From Bacteroidota bacterium (GTDB lineage Bacteria > Bacteroidota > Ignavibacteria > Ignavibacteriales > Melioribacteraceae): a DNA stretch of 64,000 bases. The notes beneath the pieces are model-generated. The model saw only the letters and a list, made by a program, of their open reading frames with translations. It was not told where the DNA came from and did not search any database. Positions 9,930 to 18,695 of this stretch are shown here, in pieces. The first letter of the stretch is position 1. Each line of letters opens with the position of its first letter. The translations under genes and the position numbers were made by a program. The stretch spans positions 620,001 through 684,000 of the forward strand of contig JAEWUC010000008.1 in NCBI GenBank assembly GCA_023397505.1, read 5' to 3'.

Positions 9930-10463
9930 CTAACTTCTTTTAGCAATTTCATAAATAAATGTTTTGGCAAAGTCAGATGCGGCTTGCGGGTCTCTCCCTG
10001 TAATAATGTTGTTTGAAACGATCACGGGTTCATCTTTAAATTTGATTCCGGCTTTTTCGATCTCGATTTTATTTGCGGGATAGCAAGTAGCGCATTCGGT
10101 TTTTAACCCTGCATTGGCAACAATTACTGCTGCGCTGCAAATGGCCCCGATTAGTTTTTTCTTCTCATGAAATTTTTTGATTATTTCGTGAATTGTACGA
10201 TTATTCCAATAATCTTTTATACCCTTGCCGCCGATAAAAATTATTCCTGCAAAATTATTTTCATGAATGTTGTAAAGTTGGACATCATTTTTAACTTTTA
10301 ATCCGTCCGAGCCGGTACAAAGAAAATTGGAATCGCTCGCAATGAAAAATTCTATCTGAGCTTTTTCCAATGAGTTCTTGATAACTAAAAACTCGTGTTC
10401 GTTAAAATCCAAAGCAGGTAAAATTAAAAGCACACTTTTCTTTATCAAAAAATCATTCCGCAT
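9930..10463 (-). CDS. DJ-1/PfpI family protein
   Basis: A 177-aa class I glutamine amidotransferase-like fold. The nucleophile elbow is GAICSAAVIV (Cys near residue 109). The sequence around GRDPQAASDFAKTFI matches the PfpI/YajL end of the family. Members act as deglycases, chaperones or proteases; which one applies cannot be told here. A proteolytic His directly after the Cys is absent (Ser instead), arguing against a PfpI-type peptidase. It stands 33 bp upstream of ispG in the same direction and may share its promoter. Confidence 0.82.
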   Translation of the reverse strand: MRNDFLIKKSVLLILPALDFNEHEFLVIKNSLEKAQIEFFIASDSNFLCTGSDGLKVKNDVQLYNIHENNFAGIIFIGGKGIKDYWNNRTIHEIIKKFHEKKKLIGAICSAAVIVANAGLKTECATCYPANKIEIEKAGIKFKDEPVIVSNNIITGRDPQAASDFAKTFIYEIAKRS

Positions 10464-10651
10464 AATTTCAATTCGAAAATAACAATATTAAATTTGCCGG
10501 GCAATTTCCAATAATATTAATCGAGTAACTGTAATTTGTTCAATAAAAAGAAATAAAATTTCTTTCAAAACATATTTAAAAAATTTTCATAGATTATGAC
10601 TAAGATTAAAGTTAAGATTAAGAGGAATCTTTTGATTGTATTCGCAAAATT

Positions 10652-12502
10652 ATGAGAATATCGGAACAAAAAATTGATGAAATAAGAAACGCTGCGGATG
10701 TTGTGGATATTGTTTCCGGATATGTGCAGTTGCGTAAACGAGGCAAAAATTTTATAGGTTTATGCCCGTTCCACCAGGAAAAGACGCCGTCGTTCACGGT
10801 TAGCGAGGAGAAGCAAATATTTCATTGTTTCGGGTGCGGCGCCGGCGGTAATGTTTTTAAATTCTTGATGGATTTCAAAAACATTTCTTTTGTTGAAGCT
10901 GTGGAAGAAATAGCCGATCATCTTGGGATTAAAATTCAATACGACCAAGTCCCGGCAGACGACCAGCAGAACGAGCTTGAAGAATTATACGAAATAAATG
11001 TTATGGCTGCGCGATTCTTTTCGGATAATTTATTGAAAAGTTCTTCCGGTGAAGAAGCCCGTGAATACTTGAAAAACCGCCACATCAAACTACAAACACA
11101 ACGTACTTTTGGTATCGGCTATGCACCGCACGGCTGGGATAATTTTTTATCTCACATAAAAGAAAATGGTGTTGATCTAATAAAAGCAAAAATGCTCGGA
11201 CTGATAGATACAAACGATAAAGGCGAATATTACGATAAATTTCGCGAGCGCGTAATTTTTCCAATATTTTCTCCAAACGGGCGGGTGATAGCTTTCGGCG
11301 GAAGAATTTTGGGAAATCAGGAAAACACGGCAAAGTATTTAAATTCCCCAGAATCACTGTTGTATTCAAAGCGAAAATCATTGTACGGACTTTTTCATTC
11401 TAAAGATGAAATAAGAAAACTCGACAAAGCGATTTTGGTTGAAGGATACATGGATTTGGTTTCACTGTTCCAGGCAGGAGTAAAAAATGTTGTTGCTTCA
11501 TCCGGAACATCTTTAACCGATGAGCAGGTTCAGCTTTTATCGCGGTTCACAAAAAATATTATTATTCTTTTCGACGCAGATCCTGCAGGTCAAAAAGCTT
11601 CGTTGCGCAGTATCGAAATTTTACTAAAGCAGAATTTTGAAGTGAAAGTTTTATCCCTGCCGAAAGGTGAAGACCCCGATTCTTATATCAACAATTACGG
11701 CAAAGAAAATTTTGACGAAATAATTTCATCGGCAAAAAATTTTCTCGAATATCAAACTGCGCAATTTGAAGAGCAAGGTTTGTTCGAAGATCCTGCAAAA
11801 GCAACCGATGCAATCCGCGAACTTGTAAATACTTTAACTTTGGTAAGCGACGAGTTGAAAAGGAATATGCTTCTTAAAACGATTTCCAAAAAATTTAGCC
11901 TTCGCGAAAAACTAATTGAATCGGAATTAAACAACGCGCTTCAGCAGCGTGCAAGAAGCACGGCGGGGCAATTCAAACCAACTCAAAAAGAAATTTCGAT
12001 TGCGGACAGTTTGCCAAGCATTGCGTCATCTAAAAATGAAAATCCTTATGAAAAAGAATTGATACGTTTATTATATAGCGGTAAGGAAGATGTAGTTGAG
12101 TACATTCTTGAAAAAATCGGTATAGAAAATTTTGCGAATACAAATTATAGAATTCTTGCAGAAATTGTTTCGCAAGGATATAATGAACATAGAATCTCAC
12201 CTTCTTTTCTTATCGATAAAATTGAAAATGAAGAACTGCGCTTGTTCATTCTTAAGCTTACACTCACGGATGATATAATAAGTAAAAAATGGGACGAGTT
12301 TTCATACAACGGTAAAATTGAAAAAGATACTTTTGGTCATACGAAAGAAACAGTAAGAAGTTTTATGGTGTATGAAATCGAGCGGCAGATTAAAACAAAT
12401 AATTCAATTATTGCGGAATCGAAAGATGAACGCTTATACGTAGAATTGTTTAAGAGGAATCAAGAACTTCAGGATGAAAAAAAGGCGTTACTAAATTTAT
12501 AA
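10652..12502 (+). CDS. dnaG: DNA primase
   Basis: It synthesises RNA primers at the replication fork. The 616-aa product has the CHC2 zinc-binding domain at the N-terminus (Cys38, His41, Cys59, Cys62, with FHCFGCGAGGNVF). The catalytic TOPRIM core has EGYMD for metal binding and DADPAGQ. A C-terminal helical region would bind the DnaB helicase. It is divergent from the PfpI gene and followed 15 bp later by a GH13 gene with its own ribosome binding site, so the two may be co-transcribed. Length and motifs are normal. Confidence 0.95.
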   Translation: MRISEQKIDEIRNAADVVDIVSGYVQLRKRGKNFIGLCPFHQEKTPSFTVSEEKQIFHCFGCGAGGNVFKFLMDFKNISFVEAVEEIADHLGIKIQYDQVPADDQQNELEELYEINVMAARFFSDNLLKSSSGEEAREYLKNRHIKLQTQRTFGIGYAPHGWDNFLSHIKENGVDLIKAKMLGLIDTNDKGEYYDKFRERVIFPIFSPNGRVIAFGGRILGNQENTAKYLNSPESLLYSKRKSLYGLFHSKDEIRKLDKAILVEGYMDLVSLFQAGVKNVVASSGTSLTDEQVQLLSRFTKNIIILFDADPAGQKASLRSIEILLKQNFEVKVLSLPKGEDPDSYINNYGKENFDEIISSAKNFLEYQTAQFEEQGLFEDPAKATDAIRELVNTLTLVSDELKRNMLLKTISKKFSLREKLIESELNNALQQRARSTAGQFKPTQKEISIADSLPSIASSKNENPYEKELIRLLYSGKEDVVEYILEKIGIENFANTNYRILAEIVSQGYNEHRISPSFLIDKIENEELRLFILKLTLTDDIISKKWDEFSYNGKIEKDTFGHTKETVRSFMVYEIERQIKTNNSIIAESKDERLYVELFKRNQELQDEKKALLNL

Positions 12503-12517
12503 ACAATGAGGTGAGCC

Positions 12518-13981
12518 ATGAAATGCAATCCTTCGGTTTATGAAATCAACACGCGCGTTTGGATTAAAAGATTCGGCGTAAAATCATTGAACGAAATTCC
12601 AAATAGTTACTGGGCTGATTTAAGAAATAAAGGAATCGATTATGTCTGGCTTATGGGCGTTTGGAAAACATGCGATTCTATAATTGAAAAGTATTGCTTT
12701 GAAGAAGGGCTTGTAAAAAGTTACGAACGGGCATTAAAAGATTGGAAAAAAGAAGATATAATCGGCTCGCCGTTTGCAATTGATAACTACAAAGTAAATC
12801 CCTCGCTCGGTGGAAATGAAGCACTTGCCGAACTCCGTGAAAAATTAAAACAAAACAAACTTGGATTAATCTTAGATTTTATTCCCAATCATTACAGCGT
12901 TGGCAGTTCGTTGTTAAAATCTAATCCGGAAATTTTTCTCGAAGTCAGCAAAGAAAATTTCGAAAGAGATTCTCACACATATTTTAAAAGTGATGATGAA
13001 GAAAAATATTTCGCGCACGGACGCGATCCGTTTTTTCCTGCCTGGCTCGATACCGCTCAAGTAAATTATTTTGAAAAAACGGCGAGAAAATTTCAAACAG
13101 ATGTATTGTTAAAACTCACCGACGTTTGCGACGGTGTAAGATGCGATATGGCTATGCTTATGCTTAATAATGTTTTTAGGAATACTTGGGCAGGAGCTTT
13201 CTCGGAAACAAATTATGAAATCCCTACCGGGGAATTTTGGAAAGAAGCTATTGATAGAGTAAAAAATATAAGAAGTGATTATTTGTTTATCGCGGAAGCA
13301 TATTGGGATTTGGAATGGGAACTTCAACAGCTCGGTTTCGATTTTACTTATGATAAAAAATTAACAGACCGTATTCGTTTTGGAAATGTTTTTTCGGTTC
13401 GTGATCATTTGCGGGCTGAAGAAGATTATCAAAAAAAATCGGTACGGTTTTTGGAAAATCATGATGAAACAAGAGCTTTCGCCGCACTTGGAAAAGATAG
13501 AGAAAAAGCGGCGGCTGTTATTATAAGTACAATTCAAGGTTTGCGGTTTTATCACGATGGGCAATTCGAAGGAAAAAAAATCCGGCTGCCGGTTCAGCTT
13601 GGCCGCGAACCTTTCGAGACGGTTCGTGAGGATATAAAAATTTTTTACGATAATCTTTTATCAATTGCGCAAAAAGATATTTTCAAACTTGGTGCATGGC
13701 AGATGTTGGATGCAGAACAATCTTGGGAAGGCAATAATACATTTACTAATTTATTGATTTGGCAATGGACTTATGAAAAAGAAAAATGTGTTGTAATTAT
13801 TAATTATTCGGATATTGTTTCCACATGCAGATTAAAACTGGATGTTAGTAATTACCCTGATGAGTTTGAAATAAAGGATTTATTAAACGATACAACATAC
13901 ATTCGTTCCGCAGAGGAAGTTTACCATTCCGGTTTGTATATAGAACTGAAGCCCTGGCACAGTCATATATTTTCATATTAG
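12518..13981 (+). CDS. Alpha-amylase family glycosyl hydrolase (GH13)
   Basis: The 487-aa cytoplasmic enzyme (no signal peptide) carries the GH13 regions. Region I is DFIPNH (120-125). The nucleophile Asp210 is in GVRCDMA, the acid/base Glu260 in FIAEAYW, and the transition-state Asp316 in ENHDETRA. A GAGGTGAG ribosome binding site precedes the ATG. The substrate is not evident; related proteins act on alpha-glucans or trehalose/sucrose-type sugars. The stop codon is directly abutted by a palindromic dispersed repeat. Likely transcribed with dnaG. Confidence 0.85.
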   Translation: MKCNPSVYEINTRVWIKRFGVKSLNEIPNSYWADLRNKGIDYVWLMGVWKTCDSIIEKYCFEEGLVKSYERALKDWKKEDIIGSPFAIDNYKVNPSLGGNEALAELREKLKQNKLGLILDFIPNHYSVGSSLLKSNPEIFLEVSKENFERDSHTYFKSDDEEKYFAHGRDPFFPAWLDTAQVNYFEKTARKFQTDVLLKLTDVCDGVRCDMAMLMLNNVFRNTWAGAFSETNYEIPTGEFWKEAIDRVKNIRSDYLFIAEAYWDLEWELQQLGFDFTYDKKLTDRIRFGNVFSVRDHLRAEEDYQKKSVRFLENHDETRAFAALGKDREKAAAVIISTIQGLRFYHDGQFEGKKIRLPVQLGREPFETVREDIKIFYDNLLSIAQKDIFKLGAWQMLDAEQSWEGNNTFTNLLIWQWTYEKEKCVVIINYSDIVSTCRLKLDVSNYPDEFEIKDLLNDTTYIRSAEEVYHSGLYIELKPWHSHIFSY

Positions 13982-14006
13982 TAGAGACGTCCCGCCGGGA
14001 CGTCTC
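13981..14006. repeat. GAGACGTCCCG palindromic dispersed repeat, copy 1
   Basis: GTAGAGACGTCCCGC begins a near-perfect palindrome GAGACGTCCCG/CGGGACGTCTC immediately after the GH13 stop codon. The same unit, inverted, occurs at 17158-17184. Palindromes starting GTAGAGACG are a recurrent small dispersed repeat in several bacterial phyla. Here it could also act as a transcript-end hairpin for the GH13 gene. Confidence 0.75.
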
Positions 14007-14079
14007 AGATGTTTTATATAAACAAAAACAATTGAAATAATTAACTTGACAACAGTTTAAGTTTTTTTTAAAGTTGTAA

Positions 14080-14235
14080 GCGAAACTTGTGCGATGAGCT
14101 CCACATCTTTGGATAAGGTGCTATCCAAAAGCAGATCAGAAATTAACCTACAGCAATTTTGCTGATAGCGGGGTAGCAAAAATGAAATTCCCAAAATAAA
14201 TTCAATCGAAAAATCCGTAGGTCACTGACCGTTCC
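14080..14235 (+). other. Hairpin-rich intergenic segment, possible structured RNA
   Basis: The 400-bp gap before the lipoprotein gene holds a run of hairpins: TTTGGATA/TATCCAAA (14108-14115 with 14122-14129), CAGCAA/TTGCTG (14151-14156 with 14159-14164), a GGG/CCC closure around 14170-14192, and GGTCA/TGACC (14220-14230). I could not match it to any riboswitch I know. Whether it is transcribed is unknown. Confidence 0.3.
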
Positions 14236-14250
14236 GAAAAATAATTACAT

Positions 14251-14341
14251 TGTCATTCCCGCGACCCGCTTCGCATTTGCGGAAGCGAGGTGAAAAGCGG
14301 GAATCCAAAACAATAGATGCCGGATCGAGTCCGGCATGACA
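14251..14341. repeat. TGTCATTCC...ATGACA dispersed repeat, copy 1
   Basis: Terminal inverted repeats TGTCAT (14251-14256) and ATGACA (14336-14341) enclose two inner hairpins: ATTCCCGC with GCGGGAAT, and GCCGGA with TCCGGC. This is the widespread GTCATTCCCGC intergenic repeat type. A diverged relative is at 45947-46064. It probably behaves as a short non-autonomous element. Confidence 0.7.
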
Positions 14342-14381
14342 AAAATGTAAATAAAACACAAACCCAATAAATGGATGCCAA

Positions 14382-15416
14382 ATGAAACATAAAATATTTT
14401 TAATAATTGCAGTAATAGCCCTAATAATAACAAACTCTTGTAAAGATAACGGTACAGGACCTGAAACGCTTGAACCCGGCAGAAGGGATTATGTGTGGAC
14501 GGTGGATACAATTAATCCCGGGCAAGAGTCTTTATACTTAGGAAGGATTTGGGGAAGTTCGCCGGATGATGTTTGGGCTGTTGGAACAAGTAGCTGGACA
14601 GCAACAAGTATTTGGCACTATGATGGTTTAGGATGGAGATGTGATTCTATTCCAAGAAAAATTAACCCTACGGCAATCTTTGGCATTTCCAAAAATGAAG
14701 TTTGGTTGGGAAATGGGAATAGCACTATATGGAAATACGATGGTACACAATGGCAGCAATTCGGTGAATATAAATATGAAGGTTTCGATAGAATCTGCAT
14801 AAATTATTTAGATGGTATAACAACTGCAGATATTTATGGCATTGGCTTTACAGATGTCTATAACAGTAATGCATATAAAGCGGTTATGATGAGATACAAT
14901 GGTTATAATTGGGAATTTGTCAGTTTGCCTGAAATTAAAGCAAGTTTTGAAACAATGGCAATTGAACATAGTAGTCGAGTCTTAGTAATAAGTGGAATGG
15001 TATATGACCCGAAAGGTTTTATAGCAAAAATATATTGCTGGGATGGAAAAGAATTGAAAGAATTGCTATCGGATAATGGAAATTCGTTTATAACTAAATT
15101 GGGCGAAGAAATTTATGCAACCAATAATAATAAAATATATAAGTATTCTGATAAACGACTAACTCTTTGGAAAGATAATACGGGAACTGCGATAAACGGA
15201 AATATTATCTGCGGCAGAAGCAGAAATGATTTTTTTATTGGTGCAGTTGATGGGATAGCTCATTATAATGGTGCAGATTTTAACGTTCTATTTAAAAATA
15301 CATTACAACATAGTATTGAAATAATGGGAGGGAAAATATTTACGAAAGATGTAATTTTTATTGCTGTAGATTTTACAATTGGAAAAAATTTAATTATCCA
15401 CGGCAAGTTGAAATAG
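14382..15416 (+). CDS. Lipoprotein with beta-propeller-like repeats
   Basis: The 344-aa product has a lipoprotein signal peptide with lipobox ITNSC (Cys near residue 20). Repeats of the form DDVWAVG, NEVWLGNG and RNDFFIGAVDG, separated by WHYDG/WKYDG-like strands, suggest a propeller of short beta blades. Such proteins are frequent in Ignavibacteria, with unknown roles at the cell surface. It lies with the T9SS substrate at 15586 inside a block bounded by two inverted palindromic repeats. A hairpin follows the stop codon. Confidence 0.65.
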   Translation: MKHKIFLIIAVIALIITNSCKDNGTGPETLEPGRRDYVWTVDTINPGQESLYLGRIWGSSPDDVWAVGTSSWTATSIWHYDGLGWRCDSIPRKINPTAIFGISKNEVWLGNGNSTIWKYDGTQWQQFGEYKYEGFDRICINYLDGITTADIYGIGFTDVYNSNAYKAVMMRYNGYNWEFVSLPEIKASFETMAIEHSSRVLVISGMVYDPKGFIAKIYCWDGKELKELLSDNGNSFITKLGEEIYATNNNKIYKYSDKRLTLWKDNTGTAINGNIICGRSRNDFFIGAVDGIAHYNGADFNVLFKNTLQHSIEIMGGKIFTKDVIFIAVDFTIGKNLIIHGKLK

Positions 15417-15443
15417 GAGGAAAGAGTAAAGAAATTAAATAAC

Positions 15444-15468
15444 GAGAGGGTGTTTGCGGCACCCTCTC
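15444..15468 (+). terminator. Hairpin after the propeller lipoprotein gene
   Basis: GAGAGGGTG (15444-15452) pairs with CACCCTCTC (15460-15468). A clear T-run is missing, so termination may be rho-assisted. Confidence 0.55.
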
Positions 15469-15585
15469 TCTTAAAGCAAATAAAAATATTAGGCTGCTCA
15501 CCTAAGCCAATGTTTGGCACCGGCATTTTTTTATTTGCACCGCAATAATAGTTAAATAACAAAAAAAAATACAAATGGAGTACAA

Positions 15586-17094
15586 ATGAAAAAGAAATAT
15601 TTATTTGCGGTCATTTTATTAATAACCATTTATGCTGGACAAATGTTTGGTTATGAAATCCATTTTACAAGCCCGACAAACGGGCAATCATTTCCATGTG
15701 GTAGTAATGGTACAGCTTCAGTTTATATCAGCTGGTCTTCTTCCGGTCAACATAGCGGCGGGGGTTATTACTATTATACGAAACTATTTACACATAACGG
15801 GAGCTATAGTAGCGGAAACGGCGGAACAATCCCGCAATGGTTATATCCCGGTCAGGGTTATTATAGTTGGAGAATAGAGATGTGGGAAGGTAATTCTGCA
15901 TATCAGGAATATAAAGTTGCTGAACAAACAATAACATTCTATGTTAAGTACCCGGTATATGTGGCTAATAATTTTGGAAGCGGATCTATTAATCTTGAAG
16001 GTGGAACTGTATCTAGCGGTTCGTCAATCTTAAAGCTTGTTGGAGAGAGTGTTTCTGTCGGTGCGATCGATCAATCCGATGGTACTTATAATAGAACTTG
16101 GAATGCAAGCGGAACTAATAATAGTAATTGGAAAAAGGGTTCAGCACTAATTCCTGGCGCAACTTCTCGCAATTATTCATATACAGTAGCAAGCGGTGAT
16201 AACGGTATAACTTTAACAGCCGATCTTAAAAAGATTTGCATTCTATCCTTTGTAAATAACTATGCAAGTATTTACTTGAACGGCAGCAGTCAATCATCAC
16301 CGGCATCTGCAAACATTGTAGAGCAAAATACAATTTCGGCTTCAGGTAATTCATATTCTTCAAACGGTTTAATAGGTACATTTTCTCATTGGGTAAAAAA
16401 CGGACAGACATTTAGCTCATCAATTACTCCAACAGCACACGGAACCTATACTGCTGTTTACACTCATAAACCATCCAACTCCGGAGAAAACGTAGCAAGC
16501 AGTTCACCCGTTGGCAGCCCTGTAACAATTACATGGACAGACAACATAAACACAGCGGTAAACCAATATCAAATATGGCGTACAGTAAAGCATAACGGAG
16601 TAAACGGTACTCCGCAATTACTTGCAACTGTCGGCAGAGGTGTTCAATCATATACGGATTACGAATACATTAAAACTTCTTCATACGTAGATTTACTTCG
16701 ATATGATGTACGAGCATATTACTCAACCGAAGGCACATACGCCGATGAATCCTGGCATGCTGTCTACGGAGAAATGGGTTTGGCTAAGAAGAATGAAAGT
16801 GAATTAACGGTAACAGCAGCCAAAGAACTACCGCAAGAATACGCAATAAACAATCACCCTAATCCTTTTAATCCAACGACAACAATAAGCTATCAACTTC
16901 CGGAAGCGGGAATTGTAACAATCAAGGTTTACGATATTTTAGGTAAAAAAGTAGCGGAACTTGTAAATGAAAACAAGCAAGCGGGTTATTACACGGTTAA
17001 TTTTGATGTGGGCAGGTTGACGAGCGGAATATATATATCAACAATACAATCTGGTAATTTTGTACAATCAAAGAAAATGTTGATGCTCAAATGA
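15586..17094 (+). CDS. Secreted protein with T9SS type A sorting domain
   Basis: The 502-aa product begins with a signal peptide (about 1-22). It continues with Gly/Ser/Tyr-rich beta-structured sequence (about 25-290), a fibronectin-III-like module (about 295-400) and a C-terminal sorting domain. That domain starts at NHPNPFNPTTTISYQLPE, includes IKVYDILGKKVAELVN, and ends SGIYISTIQSGNFVQSKKML. Such domains direct export by the type IX secretion system and are then removed. The function of the passenger is unknown. A hairpin follows. Confidence 0.85.
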   Translation: MKKKYLFAVILLITIYAGQMFGYEIHFTSPTNGQSFPCGSNGTASVYISWSSSGQHSGGGYYYYTKLFTHNGSYSSGNGGTIPQWLYPGQGYYSWRIEMWEGNSAYQEYKVAEQTITFYVKYPVYVANNFGSGSINLEGGTVSSGSSILKLVGESVSVGAIDQSDGTYNRTWNASGTNNSNWKKGSALIPGATSRNYSYTVASGDNGITLTADLKKICILSFVNNYASIYLNGSSQSSPASANIVEQNTISASGNSYSSNGLIGTFSHWVKNGQTFSSSITPTAHGTYTAVYTHKPSNSGENVASSSPVGSPVTITWTDNINTAVNQYQIWRTVKHNGVNGTPQLLATVGRGVQSYTDYEYIKTSSYVDLLRYDVRAYYSTEGTYADESWHAVYGEMGLAKKNESELTVTAAKELPQEYAINNHPNPFNPTTTISYQLPEAGIVTIKVYDILGKKVAELVNENKQAGYYTVNFDVGRLTSGIYISTIQSGNFVQSKKMLMLK

Positions 17095-17113
17095 TAAATC
17101 ATTTGAGCAGAAA

Positions 17114-17134
17114 TCCCGAAAAATTATTTCGGGA
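17114..17134 (+). terminator. Hairpin after the T9SS substrate gene
   Basis: TCCCGAAA (17114-17121) pairs with TTTCGGGA (17127-17134) around a 5-nt loop, 20 bp after the stop codon. Confidence 0.55.
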
Positions 17135-17157
17135 CTGCAAATAAAATCATCAAAAAC

Positions 17158-17184
17158 GGAGACGCCCGGGCGGGACGTCTCTAC
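17158..17184. repeat. GAGACG palindromic dispersed repeat, copy 2 (inverted)
   Basis: The reverse complement begins GTAGAGACGTCCCGC exactly as copy 1 at 13981. The two copies face each other and bound a 3.15-kb block. Stem GAGACG/CGTCTC, with inner CCCG/CGGG. It lies 6 bp from the end of the reverse-strand gene at 17191. Confidence 0.75.
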
Positions 17185-17190
17185 GTAAAA

Positions 17191-18120
17191 TTAAAATGTA
17201 AATGTTACGCCGAATTTGAATGTTTCGTATGTCAATGGAGATTCTGTTTTAAACGGCCAATTCATGTTCTCTTTTTTCAATGTATAAAACGCATATGAAA
17301 ATCCGTTCTTTAAAAGAAAATTAACTATCGGCGTAGCTGCAGGTGAGGAATCAAATACTTCATCAACAAAATTATCAATTACGTTTAACCCTGCTGCTTC
17401 AATTGCAAAACTTCCCAAATGTTTCCAGAACATGTGTCGCGGGAATATAACTGCAGTTTCATAACCGGCGTTGAATGAAATCAAGTGACCCAATTCAAAT
17501 CTAATTCCGCCTTCTGCCAATGTGCCGAAACGAAATTCTTTGTCGAATCTTTGTAGTATTTCGGTATCGTTTACTGCATCGTTGGAATTGTAAGCTATTC
17601 CAACCGGGTAATCCTTCATTTCAAGTTTGGACCACACGGCTGAATTTTCATTATACGGAAGTATTCGAACCTGCCCAAAATTATAACAATAACCGGATCT
17701 TTTTCCGAAACCGAAACGCAATAAATCCGAACTTAATTCGCTTCCGGCAGCTTTATCGGATTGCAGTGATGTTGTTATTCTTGAAATAAAACCATACCGC
17801 TCATTAAATTCATTTACCATTCCTTCATCGTCATCCATTGAAGCATAGCCAAGTTTGATTTCAGTAAGTCCTACTTTGGCTAAATTGCTTTTCAGCTTAT
17901 CGTGTTGGGCTTCGCCTAAGCCGTAAGAAATCTCGATTGTCGGTTTTCCTTTTTCCCAATGTCCCCAGTGATCTTCCCAATCCCAGTTCCAATCCCAACT
18001 ATCATCATCTTCAAAATATTCTTCATCATCTGTTTCGATTGAATCTTCAACCTGCGCGTTTATATTCATTGTTTGAAGAATGAAGAAGAAAGAAAAACAA
18101 AAAAGTAATTTTCGAAGCAT
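17191..18120 (-). CDS. Exported protein of unknown function
   Basis: Not recognised. I take the ATG at 18120, which has GGAG six bases upstream; an ATG at 18132 is also possible. The 309-aa product has a signal peptide (to about NINAQ) followed by a very acidic Asp/Trp stretch (DDSWDWNWDWEDHW, about 40-56). The remainder has alternating hydrophobic strands and ends in KFGVTFTF, a C-terminal Phe typical of outer membrane beta-barrels. Its only close neighbours are the response regulator upstream in the same direction and a palindromic repeat downstream. Confidence 0.65.
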   Translation of the reverse strand: MLRKLLFCFSFFFILQTMNINAQVEDSIETDDEEYFEDDDSWDWNWDWEDHWGHWEKGKPTIEISYGLGEAQHDKLKSNLAKVGLTEIKLGYASMDDDEGMVNEFNERYGFISRITTSLQSDKAAGSELSSDLLRFGFGKRSGYCYNFGQVRILPYNENSAVWSKLEMKDYPVGIAYNSNDAVNDTEILQRFDKEFRFGTLAEGGIRFELGHLISFNAGYETAVIFPRHMFWKHLGSFAIEAAGLNVIDNFVDEVFDSSPAATPIVNFLLKNGFSYAFYTLKKENMNWPFKTESPLTYETFKFGVTFTF

Positions 18121-18183
18121 TTGTTTCTCCATATTGTTTTAAATGTTTAGAATGTTAGACGATAAAAAGGTAAGAATAGTTAC

Positions 18184-18211
18184 AAAAAAACCCGGCTGTA
18201 AAAACCGGGTT
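18184..18211 (-). terminator. Intrinsic terminator of the response regulator gene
   Basis: On the reverse strand AACCCGG (18211-18205) pairs with CCGGGTT (18195-18189), followed by seven T. Confidence 0.85.
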
Positions 18212-18219
18212 AATAAAAT

Positions 18220-18624
18220 TTAACCGACTTTAATGCCTGTCCGCTTTTCGAGAGTTGAAACAAGCGCATCCATAAGCACATCGTTTTGAACCGGCTTTGT
18301 TATGAATACGTCAACACCGGCGCGGTACGCATTGTCTTTATCTTTTTGAAAGGCGTGAGCTGAAAGCCCGACAATAGCGATGTTCATTTTATCTTCCGAT
18401 TGTCTTAATTCTTGAGTTAGTTGAAGCCCGTCTTTTTTGCCGCGCAGGGATATATCCATTAGTATTAAATCAAAATTTTTCTCTTTCATCTTTTCGTAAA
18501 ATGTTTCGGCGGAATCACAAATATCAACTTCAAATTTCTTCTTTAAAAACAATTGAAGAAATTTTTGGTTTTCATAGTCGTCTTCAACAATTAACAGTTT
18601 TGGTTTATTTTGTTCCATGTTCAT
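18220..18624 (-). CDS. Single-domain response regulator (CheY-like)
   Basis: A 134-aa receiver domain without an output domain. The acidic pocket is EDD (14-16), the phosphoacceptor Asp57 lies in LILMDISL, and the conserved Lys is in FITKPV near residue 113. Single receivers act through protein-protein contacts in phosphorelays or in motility or adaptation circuits; the partner kinase is not in the window. The gene is monocistronic, ending in a strong terminator. Confidence 0.9.
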   Translation of the reverse strand: MNMEQNKPKLLIVEDDYENQKFLQLFLKKKFEVDICDSAETFYEKMKEKNFDLILMDISLRGKKDGLQLTQELRQSEDKMNIAIVGLSAHAFQKDKDNAYRAGVDVFITKPVQNDVLMDALVSTLEKRTGIKVG

Positions 18625-18695
18625 TCTGTATTTAAGTTAGTACAAAGATAGTCAATAAATCAAAAAACCGAAACCCGCTCATACAATTTTGTGAT

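Noticed and set aside
14085..14110. Partial resemblance to a hammerhead ribozyme core (GAAAC, CGATGAG)
   Set aside because: The strict CUGAUGA is not present and the stems cannot be closed in the required order.
14150..14180. Resemblance to the end of a c-di-GMP-I riboswitch (TAGCGGGGTAGC)
   Set aside because: The conserved GGCAAAC and GACGCAAAG-type segments of that class are missing upstream, so only a generic structured segment is reported.
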